From Rotaria sordida (Eukaryota; Rotifera; Eurotatoria; Philodinida; Philodinidae): a stretch of 64,000 nt of DNA. A program made the position numbers and the translations under genes. The stretch lies in NCBI GenBank assembly GCA_905250125.1, contig CAJNOL010000281.1, positions 106,651-170,650 on the forward strand. Reading direction: 5' to 3'. Below are positions 49,701 to 58,405 of the stretch, in pieces. Numbering within the stretch: the stretch's first letter is position 1; each line of letters begins with the position of its first letter. The notes under the pieces were generated by a model. That model was not told the DNA's origin. It saw nothing but the letters and a program-made list of their open reading frames with translations, and did no database searches.

Positions 49701-50049
49701 CTTTGCACCCGCTTATCATTAGAGTCAATATTTACTCATGACTCCATTGAAGATAAGTATTACCATCGACATATGTCAAGACACCGCTATGAATCATATT
49801 AATAACACTTTCATGTCTGATGAAAAAATTTAATTAAATGTTCCCGATAAAGATATCTATCACAGCTGAAAACTTACTGCTGCAGCATCATATATTGAAC
49901 TAGAATTGTTCTTACTAATTCATGAGCCTCGTCGAGTGTTCTTATCAAAAAAAAAGTTATTACTTTTTTTTGTGCGTGAATATTATTTGAAAGTCAAAAG
50001 CTTTGTTTTAAAATTCATTGAAAAAAAAATTATCTATTAAGTAGTTGTG

Positions 50050-50450
50050 ATTGGAATCTGAGATGAAGTCAGTACTGGTTACCGGTCGGTAGAGCCCTAC
50101 ATAGGGTCAAGTTTCAATGATGTCTCATAGAGACATTCACACATGAAACAAAGTCGAGGTCAAATTCAACTCCGACTTTCTTTCATGTTCGTAGGTCTTG
50201 ATAAGACGTCATCGGAACTTTCAAAATGCATTAGTTTGTACAGTAAATAACAGAGAACAAAACTTACTATTCAAAAAATTCGTATATTAAAACTGAATTT
50301 CCAACAAAAAATTTAGTTGACTCCATGCAAGGCTCTATCGATCGACCTGCTGATAGACTGATTGTTAACGGTGGATCGGTCGATCGAATTCAGTACCAGT
50401 GCGGATTTCAGACCGATCGATCACGGTCGTGCAAAAACCTAACCTGCGTC
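50050..50450. repeat. Possible inverted-repeat element fragment
   Basis: GGTCGGTAGAGCCCTACATAGGGTCAAG (in parts, about 50093-50121) is matched in inverse orientation at about 50316-50348 (TTGACTCCATGCAAGG then CTCTATCGATCGACC). Beyond this the right side has many GATCGATCGG words. The ends are not sharp. Confidence 0.45.
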
Positions 50451-50903
50451 CATCTCTGATTAAACTATTTAATAAACAATAGGTTAGTATCTCAAAATTT
50501 CTTATTTCATTCTAAACTTATTAAATTAGATTTTTATAATCTTTATTCGAGATAATTATCTTAAAATGAATAAATTAGTTAAAAACATAGCATGGTATGT
50601 ATCTCCTTCTTATTTTTCTCTTTATCAATAAAAGTCAACATAAAATTTAAGAAACAAATAGATACCAACACTGACAAACATGCACAATAGAGAAAAGGAA
50701 AGAAGAAAAAAACAAGAGGAGAAAGTTTTTGTTTTATACAGATAGGCCAAAGTATATGAAGTTAAAGAAACGAAATGAAAAAGAGTTATTGTTATTGGAA
50801 TGAAGGAAAAAAAATAAATAAAAGCTTTTTATCATTGCCAATATAGACATAGAAGTGTTTTCTTTTTTTCTTTTTGTTTTAAAATGCAATGATTGATTTT
50901 TAT

Positions 50904-51759
50904 TTATGAACGACTATTCGATTTAGAATGTTGAATAAGCCATTGAAGTGTTATATCTAAAATATCAAAATAAATAAATAAATAAATAAATGTATTTTTT
51001 ATATTTACCAATATTTTCCTTTTCTTTGCATGATATAGAATAGCAACAAATTTCTCGATCTTTTATTGGAGAAAGATCCCTAAATAGAGAAAAAATGAAA
51101 AAACAAAAAATTAAATCGAAGAATTTTTTGATTTAATTACAATCTTTGAATAAGTTCTTGTACTTCAAGCGCATTTGGTAAATCACGTTTATTACCAAGT
51201 ACAAGTACAGGAATACCTTGAAGTTGAGGTTTGTCTAATAAATTACTAAATTCTTGTTTAGCTGCATCAAGTTTTTCATGATCTGCTGCATCAACCATAA
51301 AACTATTTGAAAAAAAAAAAAAAGAGAAAATAATAAAAATTTTAATATCATATAATTCAATATACATACACTATAGCATTTACACCACGACAATAACGTT
51401 CCCACATACTACGAAAACGAGGTTGACCACCTATGATATTCAAAATCGGAAAAAAAGAAAAGGTCAAAATACAAAAAAAAATTAATGCATACCAATATCC
51501 CAAATCTAAAAATAAGCAAAAATATTAAAAAAAAAAAAAAAAAAATAAATCTTACTTTAATTGTTACATTTCCTTTAGTAATTTTTCTCATATTAAAACC
51601 TACAGTTGGTATCATATCTTCAGAATATTGACCTGATGCAATTAAATTAACAAATGTTGTTTTTCCAGAATTTTGTAAACCAACAAGTGTTAATTCCATT
51701 TCTTCTTTCCAAAATAAACTTTTGAACCAATCAAGAATACGTTGTACAAAGGCAAACAT
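50904..51759 (-). CDS. ARL8: ARL8 small GTPase (lysosomal Arf-like 8)
   Basis: Six exons on the minus strand: 51556-51759, 51493-51505, 51370-51430, 51141-51302, 51009-51079 and 50904-50956. They join to 187 codons against 186 in human ARL8B. ARL8 sits on lysosomes and drives their kinesin-dependent movement and fusion. The N-terminal amphipathic helix [17 protein letters not shown] is kept and lacks a myristoylation glycine, as is normal for ARL8. The P-loop GLQNSGKT (residues 27-34), switch I IPTVGFNM, switch [21 protein letters not shown] and the guanine motif NKRD (130-133) are all intact. The C-terminus [16 protein letters not shown] is close to animal ARL8. Exon 2 is only 13 nt and encodes IWDI plus one base of Gly73, the DxxG/switch II entry. 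No damage is seen. Confidence 0.95.
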
Positions 51760-52779
51760 ATTTCTTTTTATTCAATAAATAATTCAAATCTGAAAAATGA
51801 TACAAAATGTATTAAATCTTCGTTTTTCCTTTTTTTTTGCTTTCTCATCATGTTGCCAATCGAATATGACTCATTCATTGCACGCGGTTCATGTCACATA
51901 TATTGTAATAGTCGACATTATCAAAGTACATGTTCTTCTTTTTCTTTTCTATCTAGAACGAAGTAAATGTCGCTACTAGTCTAACTACTAGATGCATAAT
52001 TGACTCAAAAGAACAGCTGACAAAACGGCCAGCAAATTGAATTGTTATATTCTACGGATGCATTGGACGATACGAAAAGTATTTTTTTTTTATTTTGTTT
52101 GAATATGACAATTTACTTTTTCGTGTAATTATTAAATGAATTAAATTTGAGAAGAATTTCATATTTTTAATTGCTATAAAAATAAAAATAAAAATTATAG
52201 TTAATTTGTTAATATTGAATAAAATTGAAAAATATTTTTACATTGAAATAAAAGTTTAATTTGTTCGAAAAAACGAGATTTCAGTTTTGTAAATATCAAT
52301 TCTTAATCATATGCACAGAGTAATCTTTTTTCGTAGGGTGATTAGAGTACGTCGGATTAATGTGACTTCAAAAGTATTAGACTCAATGGGCTTTAACGCT
52401 TACACTATCTTAGTCAAATGTACTCCTTCGGGAGCATTCTCAACTGTCCAATTTTTTGAGACTGATGAAAAAGTCTGTTTTAGTTTGATTTTCTAGCCTA
52501 TGCTTGTTGAGTTATGGAAGTTATAGTCGATTTTTGCTGTAGCAGCAAAGAACTGCTAAGAACTTGGATGATGAAATCTCGTTCATAGACAAGCATTATA
52601 TTCACTAGAAACCACTCCTAAGATCGAACTTACGAGAGGATGTTCCCAAGTATCACATCGTTTTTAAGCTATGACTATATTCAATTGGTAGGGCCTAATA
52701 AGTAGGCAAATACTCTGGAGTGATTCGCACTGCTGAGCCTTTGTTATTGAAATATCGAATTTTTCCTGCAAGACCCAAA

Positions 52780-53085
52780 TTTTCAAACAAAATCATACTT
52801 ATGAATTTTAGCCTAGAAACTATGCTCACATAGAGATCTCCTTCAGAATAGCTTACAGAAAAAATTTCCGAATTTTTCAACAATACCTTTTCGAGATATT
52901 AATTTTTCAAAATACCGACGTTTTTCTATTGGTCGTATAAAACTATGAATATTTTGAAATTTTAATATCTCGAAGAGGCATTGTTGCAAAATTCTGAAAT
53001 TTTTTATGCAAACTATTCTGAAAGGAGACCTTTATGTGGACATAATTTTTAGGTCAAAATCATTAGATTTGGCTCGAACTTCAAT
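52780..53085. mobile_element. Foldback element with about 140-bp arms
   Basis: The left arm (about 52780-52918) and right arm (about 52945-53085) are inverted copies. Shared words, read from outside in, are AAATCAT, CACATA(G/A)AG(A/G)TCTCCTT, TCAGAATAG, AAAAAATTTC(C/A)GAATTTT, CAACAAT(A/G)CCT and TTCGAGATATTAA. The loop is only about 26 bp, so the DNA can extrude as a long hairpin. Confidence 0.78.
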
Positions 53086-53482
53086 CATCCAGGTTCTCAG
53101 TTGTTTCTAAGGCAAAAATCGAATAAAGAATTCATAATTCGGCAAATGGAGATCTGAAAAGCAAACTAACATCGACTATTTTTTATCATTTATCATAACA
53201 AATCGAATGGTGAAAATCTCAAGCAAAAAAGACGATTGGACAGTTGGGAATATCTGCTCATCAATAACGTAGATAGAATTGAAACGGAAATGGATTTTGG
53301 TTACTCTTCTGCAAAAAAAAAGTCTTTTACAAAGAAAAAATTTGGTTTATATCGTAATGAGTCCATGCAAAGATGGTCAACTTTAATTCTCATGAATATG
53401 AGCCTATTCTTATTTATTGAATAACAAAGAATATATTTAATATACAAATCTTAACAAAAAAATGTTTAACCTATAATTTGAG

Positions 53483-53489
53483 TTTTTAG
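53483..53489 (+). promoter_or_regulatory. Possible splice/trans-splice acceptor before the oxidoreductase
   Basis: TTTTTAG lies two bases before the ATG at 53492. Bdelloids are known to add a spliced leader to many mRNAs, so this could be the leader acceptor. It could equally be the acceptor of a 5' UTR intron, or chance in T-rich DNA. Confidence 0.35.
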
Positions 53490-53491
53490 TA

Positions 53492-54991
53492 ATGAAAAAA
53501 ACCAAAGTATGTATAATTGGTGCTGGTGTAGCTGGTATGTCAGCTGCATGGTCATTATCTCGATATCCGGATAAATTCGATGTAACAGTTTATGAAAAAA
53601 AATCTCAAGCAGGTGGTGTTGCAACAACTGAAAATCTCGAAATTATGCCTGGTGTATTCTGTGATATAAACGATGGTGTTCAAGGTGGATCATCTTCATA
53701 TCGAAATACAATATTACTTCATCGTGAAGTTAATTTTGATCCAAGTCCTACACATATGCGTGTTTCATTTGGACAAAATTCTTCTGCATGGACTAATTAT
53801 TTACCATCGAATACAAATGGAATTGAAATTCAACAACTTGAATCAGAAATTCGCCGGTTTGGTTATTATTTAAAATTAATATCTTGGTTAGAACCTATTT
53901 TTATTTTCATACCTATTTGGTTAACAGCTCGTCTTTTTTGTCTTTCATCTCGTTTTACAAATTTAATGCTTTATCCATTAATAGCTCTATTTTTTGGTAC
54001 AGGTAATCAAACAAAAAATATTAGTTCAGCATTAATAGCACGTGTATTTTTTGATCCAAATTTAAAATTATTTGATTATGATTCAAAACGTCTTCTTGCA
54101 TCACAAGCTGATATGTTTGCATTTGATAAATTATCTTCTATATATCAATCATTAGTTAATAAATGTATTGAATTAAGTTATCAACAAACAAAATTTTATT
54201 TTAATCAAACAATTGAAAAAATTTCATCAACAAATATTTATACAAATTCAAATCAATTTAATAATTCATTTGATAGAATTATTTTTGCATGTGATGCTGA
54301 AACAATTCTTCAAATTTATGAAAAACCAACTCAATTTCAACAAACTATACTTGGAAATATTCGATATTATGATGATGTTACTTATACACATAAAGATCTT
54401 AATTATATAAATAATTATTATACTGTTCATCTTGATTTTGATCAATATTTTATTCATACAAATATAAATGATTCTCATCAATCATTAATAGAAATGTCAT
54501 TTAATTTATCAAATTATCAACCACATTTAATAGAATTAAAACGTATGAAATATCCAAATTTAAATATATTTCAAACACTATTTTTAAATAAATTCGAATC
54601 AAAAAAATGGACTATTGAAAAATTAGATAAGAAAAAAATTCTATTAGAACGTTGGTGGAGACAATTTGCTCATGTTTGGCAACATTTTTTATTTACTGTT
54701 CCATTAATACGTTTTCTTCAAAAAGAAAATTCAAATATTTTATATGCGGGAGCATATACAATGTTTAATACACATGAAATAGCTTGTATATCAGGTTTAG
54801 CAGCTGCACATGAACTTGGAGCAGAATATCCATTTGAAAAAGATTCTTTAGCTCTAAAACAATTTGATTTATACATGAATTTTGTATATGGAAAATGTCG
54901 AAATGGTAGAAAAACGTTGATACAACGATTGACAACATTCTTATTAACAATATTACTTTGGTTTGCAGTTATAATTAGAAAACGATTGTGA
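53492..54991 (+). CDS. FAD/NAD(P)-binding flavin oxidoreductase (amine-oxidase-like), single exon
   Basis: One uninterrupted frame of 499 codons, the only long intronless gene in the window. The N-terminus KVCIIGAGVAGMSAAWSLSR is a Rossmann dinucleotide-binding motif (Gly10, Gly12, Gly15) followed by VTVYEKKSQAGGVATT. This is the glycine-rich second motif of flavin amine oxidases and related predicted NAD/FAD-binding proteins (COG2907-like). Near the C-terminus, NILYAGAYTMFNTHEIACISGLAAA is the usual FAD-contacting end motif (AG...G..EIA..SG..AA), read here in two parts. Residues about 128-155 are strongly hydrophobic, and a C-terminal helix LLTILLWFAVII plus RKRL suggests a tail-anchored membrane enzyme. 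Substrate is unknown. The absence of introns fits acquisition by horizontal transfer or retroposition. Codon use is as AT-rich as its neighbours, so any transfer is old. Confidence 0.85.
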   Translation: MKKTKVCIIGAGVAGMSAAWSLSRYPDKFDVTVYEKKSQAGGVATTENLEIMPGVFCDINDGVQGGSSSYRNTILLHREVNFDPSPTHMRVSFGQNSSAWTNYLPSNTNGIEIQQLESEIRRFGYYLKLISWLEPIFIFIPIWLTARLFCLSSRFTNLMLYPLIALFFGTGNQTKNISSALIARVFFDPNLKLFDYDSKRLLASQADMFAFDKLSSIYQSLVNKCIELSYQQTKFYFNQTIEKISSTNIYTNSNQFNNSFDRIIFACDAETILQIYEKPTQFQQTILGNIRYYDDVTYTHKDLNYINNYYTVHLDFDQYFIHTNINDSHQSLIEMSFNLSNYQPHLIELKRMKYPNLNIFQTLFLNKFESKKWTIEKLDKKKILLERWWRQFAHVWQHFLFTVPLIRFLQKENSNILYAGAYTMFNTHEIACISGLAAAHELGAEYPFEKDSLALKQFDLYMNFVYGKCRNGRKTLIQRLTTFLLTILLWFAVIIRKRL

Positions 54992-55072
54992 TTAATGAAA
55001 TGATTTTTTTTTAAATACAAGTTTAAGATAAATATTTAAGCATAAGATATTATTTTTCTTTTGTATATATTA

Positions 55073-55597
55073 CATTGGCACATAAGTTCTGAGCGTTTTA
55101 TTTCTGGTTCAAGAACAGCTTTATTTTTCAACAAAGATACTCGACATCAATCAATAATATAATCGTCATTGTTTTTGACAACCTTAGCCCTTCTTGCTGG
55201 CAATAGTTCAGTTCCATGTTTGTAAAAACTGACCGATTGTAATTCGAAAAAAGCAGTGAGGTCAGACTTTAGCTCATTGAAGTCTTCATAGCGTTTGTTG
55301 CACAAATGGTGACGAAGGGATCGGAACAGATGATAGTCGGATGGCGCAAGTTTTGATGACCAAGGCGGGTGCGCAAGAATCTCCCATCCAAACTGTTCGA
55401 TTTTTTGCTGAGTCAATTTTGCTACATGAGATCGGCTGATGTCATGCAGGAGGATGACGTCTTTTTGATTCGCAAAAATAGGTCACTTTTGAAGTAAAAC
55501 AAGGACAATTACATTGTTGATTGATGTTGCATATCTTTGTTGAAAAATAAAGTTGTTGTTGAACCAGAAAAAAACGCTCAGAACTTATGTGCCAATG
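55073..55597 (-). mobile_element. Internally deleted mariner element
   Basis: Inverted ends are CATTGGCACATAAGTTCTGAG (55073, first 20 bases conserved) and its mirror ending at 55597. Similarity extends inward about 75 bp through CTGGTTCAA and CTTTATTTTTCAACAAAGATA. TA is present on both flanks (55071-55072 and 55598-55599), the mariner target duplication. The minus strand encodes the last third of a Tc1/mariner transposase. The first two thirds of the gene are deleted, so the copy cannot move by itself. Confidence 0.92.
55147..55480 (-). pseudogene. Mariner transposase C-terminal fragment
   Basis: The frame retains LLHDISRSHVA, the region of the third catalytic aspartate (HDNARPH in active copies). 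Then come the near-invariant LAPSDYHLFRSL and the C-terminal NNDDYIID. It reads without a stop from about 55480 to 55147. The helix-turn-helix DNA-binding half and the first two catalytic aspartates are missing. Confidence 0.85.
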
Positions 55598-55674
55598 TAA
55601 TGGATGAATGTCTAATCCAAAGCTGCCACCTTATTTGCTTTTAGCAGAAAACGGTGTGGGTGAGAATGTGTGGG

Positions 55675-55973
55675 CACCTAGGTCAAATCAGCACGGTCGT
55701 AAACGATCGTTTTAGACAGTTTTTCGCGCGTTTCATATGCGCAGTATTACGACCGTATCTCATCGTGTTGTAAACGATCGTAAACGGTCGTATACTCGAT
55801 TGTACGACCGTTTGACGGCCGTTTTTAACTGTGTACGGCACGATAAAATACAACCATAATACTGCGCATACGAAACGTCAATTTACAGTTACTTTACGAC
55901 CGTAAACTGTATAAAACGACAGTATACGTATCATTTTTGACCGTCTTGATCACCGTAAGCATCGTCCTGGGCG
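55675..55973. mobile_element. Palindromic MITE-like element, copy 2
   Basis: The outer ends CACCTAGGTCAAATC and the mirrored CGCCCAGGACGATGC share C(A/G)CC(T/C)AGG(T/A)C(A/G)A. The interior is an imperfect long palindrome: GCGCAGTATTA near 55740 answers TAATACTGCGC near 55856. It is packed with ACGATCGT, ACGACCGT and CGTATAC words. No coding capacity. About 299 bp, related to copies at 491-617 and 57004-57353. Confidence 0.7.
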
Positions 55974-56010
55974 TTTACACTAGAACCAGTGCCGTAACAC
56001 GGCCGTATTC

Positions 56011-56094
56011 TAACGGATACGACAGTATACGCTGCCGTTTACGACCGTATTTTAACGAATACGACAATATACACTGCCGTTTACGACCGTATTT
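56011..56094. repeat. Two-copy 42-bp tandem repeat
   Basis: Units 56011-56052 and 56053-56094 both follow TAACG(G/A)ATACGACA(G/A)TATAC then (G/A)CTGCCGTTTACGACCGTATTT, with three differences. The unit uses the same ACGACCGTA vocabulary as the neighbouring palindromic element. Confidence 0.85.
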
Positions 56095-56139
56095 CTACGT
56101 AATTTACCGTCTCAAGTCGGAGATTTTCGTAGATTCTCT

Positions 56140-56905
56140 TGGTTCCTCAGGATTTCCGAGGCAATTTGATTTTTGAGAATTTAAATCGACCTTATCTAAA
56201 GATACTTTGATAATGGGGGTTTTATTTTGATTTCTCATGGTTTCTGGGATTTTAAATTTACCTTTTCTGAAGGTACTTAGGTGCGAAGGATTTTATTGTG
56301 ATTTCTCAGGATTTCTGAGAAAATTTGATTTTTGAGAATCAAAATTTACCTTATCTGAAGGTACAGCGATGCAAGGGTTTGATTTTCATTTCTCATGATT
56401 TCTGAGAAGATTTGATTTTTGAGAATTTAAATTTACCTTTCCTGAAGGTACTTTGACAAGAAGGATTTTATTGTGATTTCTCAGGATTTCTGAGAAAGTT
56501 TGATTTTTGAGGATTTTTAATTACCAAGGAGAAACAGCAGGACTTCAGTCCTGAAGTCCCATAAAATCTTTGAACTCTCTTGAATCCTTATGAAGTGTTT
56601 GAAAGTCTTTTGAAGTGTTTCGAAAATTTGAAGTCTCCGTTATTGAAGTCCCAAGAAGTCTTTGAAGTCTGTTGAGAATCTGTAAAGTCTCTTTAAGTCA
56701 CTTGAAGCCTTTTGGAGTCTTTTGAAGTTTTTCGAAATGTTACGAAAATTTGATGTCTCTGCTGATGAAGTCTTTTGAAGGCTGGAAGTCTTGAAGTCTT
56801 GAGATCTGCTGTTCTCCCTTGGTAATTACCTCATCCAAAGGTAGCGCGATGAGAGGAATATTTTTGGATTTCTCAATATTATTGAGAATTAAAAATCAAT
56901 TTAAA
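56140..56905. repeat. Diverged tandem repeat, period about 70-90 bp, interrupted
   Basis: Five units up to 56523 each contain GATTTCTCAGGATTTCTGAG, TTTGATTTTTGAGAATT(T/C)AAA and ACCTT(A/T)TCTGAAGGTAC in that order. A sixth unit resumes at 56823 after an inserted element (56524-56822). Confidence 0.8.
56524..56822. mobile_element. Short TIR element with 6-bp target duplication and GAAGTC-rich interior
   Basis: Inverted ends are CCAAGGAGAA(A)CAGC and GCTGTTCTCCCTTGG. TAATTA is duplicated exactly on the left (56518-56523) and right (56823-56828). The interior is a degenerate short-period repeat built on TGAAGTCTTTTGAAGT, beginning with the near-palindrome GGACTTCAGTCCTGAAGTCC. The insertion splits the tandem array, so it is younger than the array. 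Confidence 0.85.
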
Positions 56906-57003
56906 ATTTGACTTGCCTAATTTTCACCTGTACAGATGTATAAAGGTAAGTGTAGGTGTTGCTGTGATGCTTGTCTGAGACGTATGAATCCTATCTACTT
57001 AGC
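56882..57003. repeat. Direct repeat flanking palindromic element, left copy
   Basis: Matches 57553-57665 over TTGCCTAATTTTCACCTGTAC-type sequence, then TAAA(G/T)GT(A/T)AGTGTAGGTGT, GATGCTT and CGTATGA..CCTATCTACT. Confidence 0.8.
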
Positions 57004-57353
57004 TACCCAGGTCGAACGAGCACGGTCGTAAACGATCGTATACGGAGAAATACGACCAAATACATGGTTCAGTATTACGATCGTAAATCTCCGTGTCGTA
57101 TACGGAGTAATACGGCGATATACGGAGAAAAATACGGTCGTTTACGATTTTCGTATATGCAGTCCATATACGGTGGCCATTTTACTCCGTATTTCTCCGT
57201 AAACGATCGTATCGCAGCGTATACGGTCACGACGATATACGATCGTAATACTGAGCCATGTATTACGGTAAAATTCGACCGTAAACGATCGTATCGAGGT
57301 CGTATACGGTCGTTTACAGTCGTATACGAATTTCGTAACCCTCGACCTGGGTA
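57004..57353. mobile_element. Palindromic MITE-like element, copy 3 (largest)
   Basis: The perfect terminal inverted repeat TACCCAGGTCGA starts at 57004 and is mirrored by TCGACCTGGGTA ending at 57353. Inside are more than a dozen short self-complementary words (CGATCGTA, CGTATACGG, ACGATCGTAAAT). The halves mirror each other: CAGTATTACGATCGTA at 57071 against TACGATCGTAATACTG at 57238. Frames of 151 and 97 codons open on both strands because the repeats are short and stop-poor; they are not genes. Confidence 0.8.
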
Positions 57354-57500
57354 CTTATGTCTTAGCATCTATGGATATTGCAGGATTTTAAAGAATTTAA
57401 ATTCACCTTACCCGTACCTGGCTTAGAATTGAAATGAACTAATCTATGGTGGAACAGCTATATATATAGTGTGAGGCGAAATTAAAAAAATCTTGATAAA

Positions 57501-57551
57501 AAATCAGATTAAAATCGATTTCTAATCAAATAATCGATTTTAATCTGATTT
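57501..57551. repeat. Perfect 20-bp hairpin
   Basis: AAATCAGATTAAAATCGATT (57501-57520) and AATCGATTTTAATCTGATTT (57532-57551) are exact reverse complements with an 11-base loop. Confidence 0.9.
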
Positions 57552-57552
57552 T

Positions 57553-57665
57553 TGAGAATTAATAATCGATTTAAAATCTCACATGCCTAATTCTCACCTG
57601 TACAGGTTTATAAATGTTAGTGTAGGTGTGACTTGATGCTTATGTGAAACGTATGAGCCCTATCT
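57553..57665. repeat. Direct repeat flanking palindromic element, right copy
   Basis: Partner of 56882-57003; see that entry for shared words. Together the copies bracket copy 3 of the palindromic family. Confidence 0.8.
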
Positions 57666-57669
57666 ACTC

Positions 57670-57920
57670 TCAGGTCGTATATTCTAGAGGTATCCATAGG
57701 TCCTCAAGTGCTAATATAAAGAGGTACCCATAAGTCCTTAAAGCCTATGTTATGAGGGTATCTATGGGTCCTCAAGTGCTATGCTATATCGGTACACATA
57801 CGTCCTCAGAGGCTATTATATAGAGGTACCCGTAGGCCATGAAGGCCCATACTATGGGGGTACCCATAGGTCCTCAAGTGCTACACTGTGTGGGCACCCA
57901 TAGGTGCTGAGAAGCTATGC
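57670..57920. repeat. Tandem repeat, period about 42 bp, about six units
   Basis: Units read approximately GAGGTACCCATAGGTCCTCA and then AGTGCTATGCTATATA, with substitutions. The array contains GGTACCCATAGG repeatedly and ends at GCTATGCTATAC. Confidence 0.85.
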
Positions 57921-57924
57921 TATA

Positions 57925-58405
57925 CACTCTTAAAAAAAACGTTTTCTCAGAAACCGAAACCCCTTCGGAAACCCTTTCTGAAACCTATGAACATATCCGG
58001 GAAGGTTTCCAGACTCATGTTAAGTTTCTGAAAATATCTTCAGAGTTTCCGAGTATCCGGAAACCTATGGATTTTCGAAAGATAAATGCGGAAACCCTCA
58101 ACCGTATTCTCAGAAACCCTGATTCTATTTTCGAAAGCCGAAAGTTTTCCTCGGAAACCGCTTTTGATTTAAAAACCTTCTCGAAAACCTTTGCGTTTCC
58201 GATACCTTTTTCATCGAAAACCTTTTTGGGTTCCCGAGCATCGGAAACGGTGGAAGTATTTCCGAAATTTGAGAATGGATTTCGAATTTTCAGAAAACCC
58301 TTGCGTTTCCGAAAAAAAACTCCGGAAACCTATCCAGTATTCTCAAACATAGAAATAGTATTCGGATATCATCTTTTTTATTCTTATGTTATGATCGCTA
58401 TTTTA
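57925..58405. repeat. GGAAACC-rich low-complexity repeat with a long spurious-looking frame
   Basis: The words GGAAACC, CCGGAAACC, TTTCCGAA and their complements recur every 10-30 bases on both strands. A plus-strand frame of 165 codons (57917-58414) runs through it (SETETPSETLSETYEH at the start). It has no recognisable domain and its composition follows the repeat, so I do not call it a gene. Confidence 0.65.

Larger units (their letters stand above)
45353..50903. other. 5.5-kb gene-free region with foldback repeats
   Basis: No gene seen on either strand. Frames such as 46516-46827 (103 codons) are AT-rich and unrecognised; part of that one overlaps a dispersed repeat. Inverted-repeat elements lie at 45766-46277 and about 50050-50450. 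A family A fragment is near 49190-49260. The rest is featureless AT-rich DNA. Confidence 0.55.
51760..53491. other. Intergenic, foldback repeat, no gene
   Basis: 5' flank of ARL8 and of the oxidoreductase, which are divergent. Holds a long foldback (52780-53085) and T-rich spacers. A TTTTTAG acceptor-like site lies 2 bp before the ATG at 53492. Confidence 0.6.

Noticed and set aside
54718..55020. 100-codon minus-strand frame
   Set aside because: Shadow of the oxidoreductase 3' end.
56971..57426. Overlapping frames of 151 and 97 codons on opposite strands
   Set aside because: Open by chance because the palindromic element has few stops on either strand; no protein signature.
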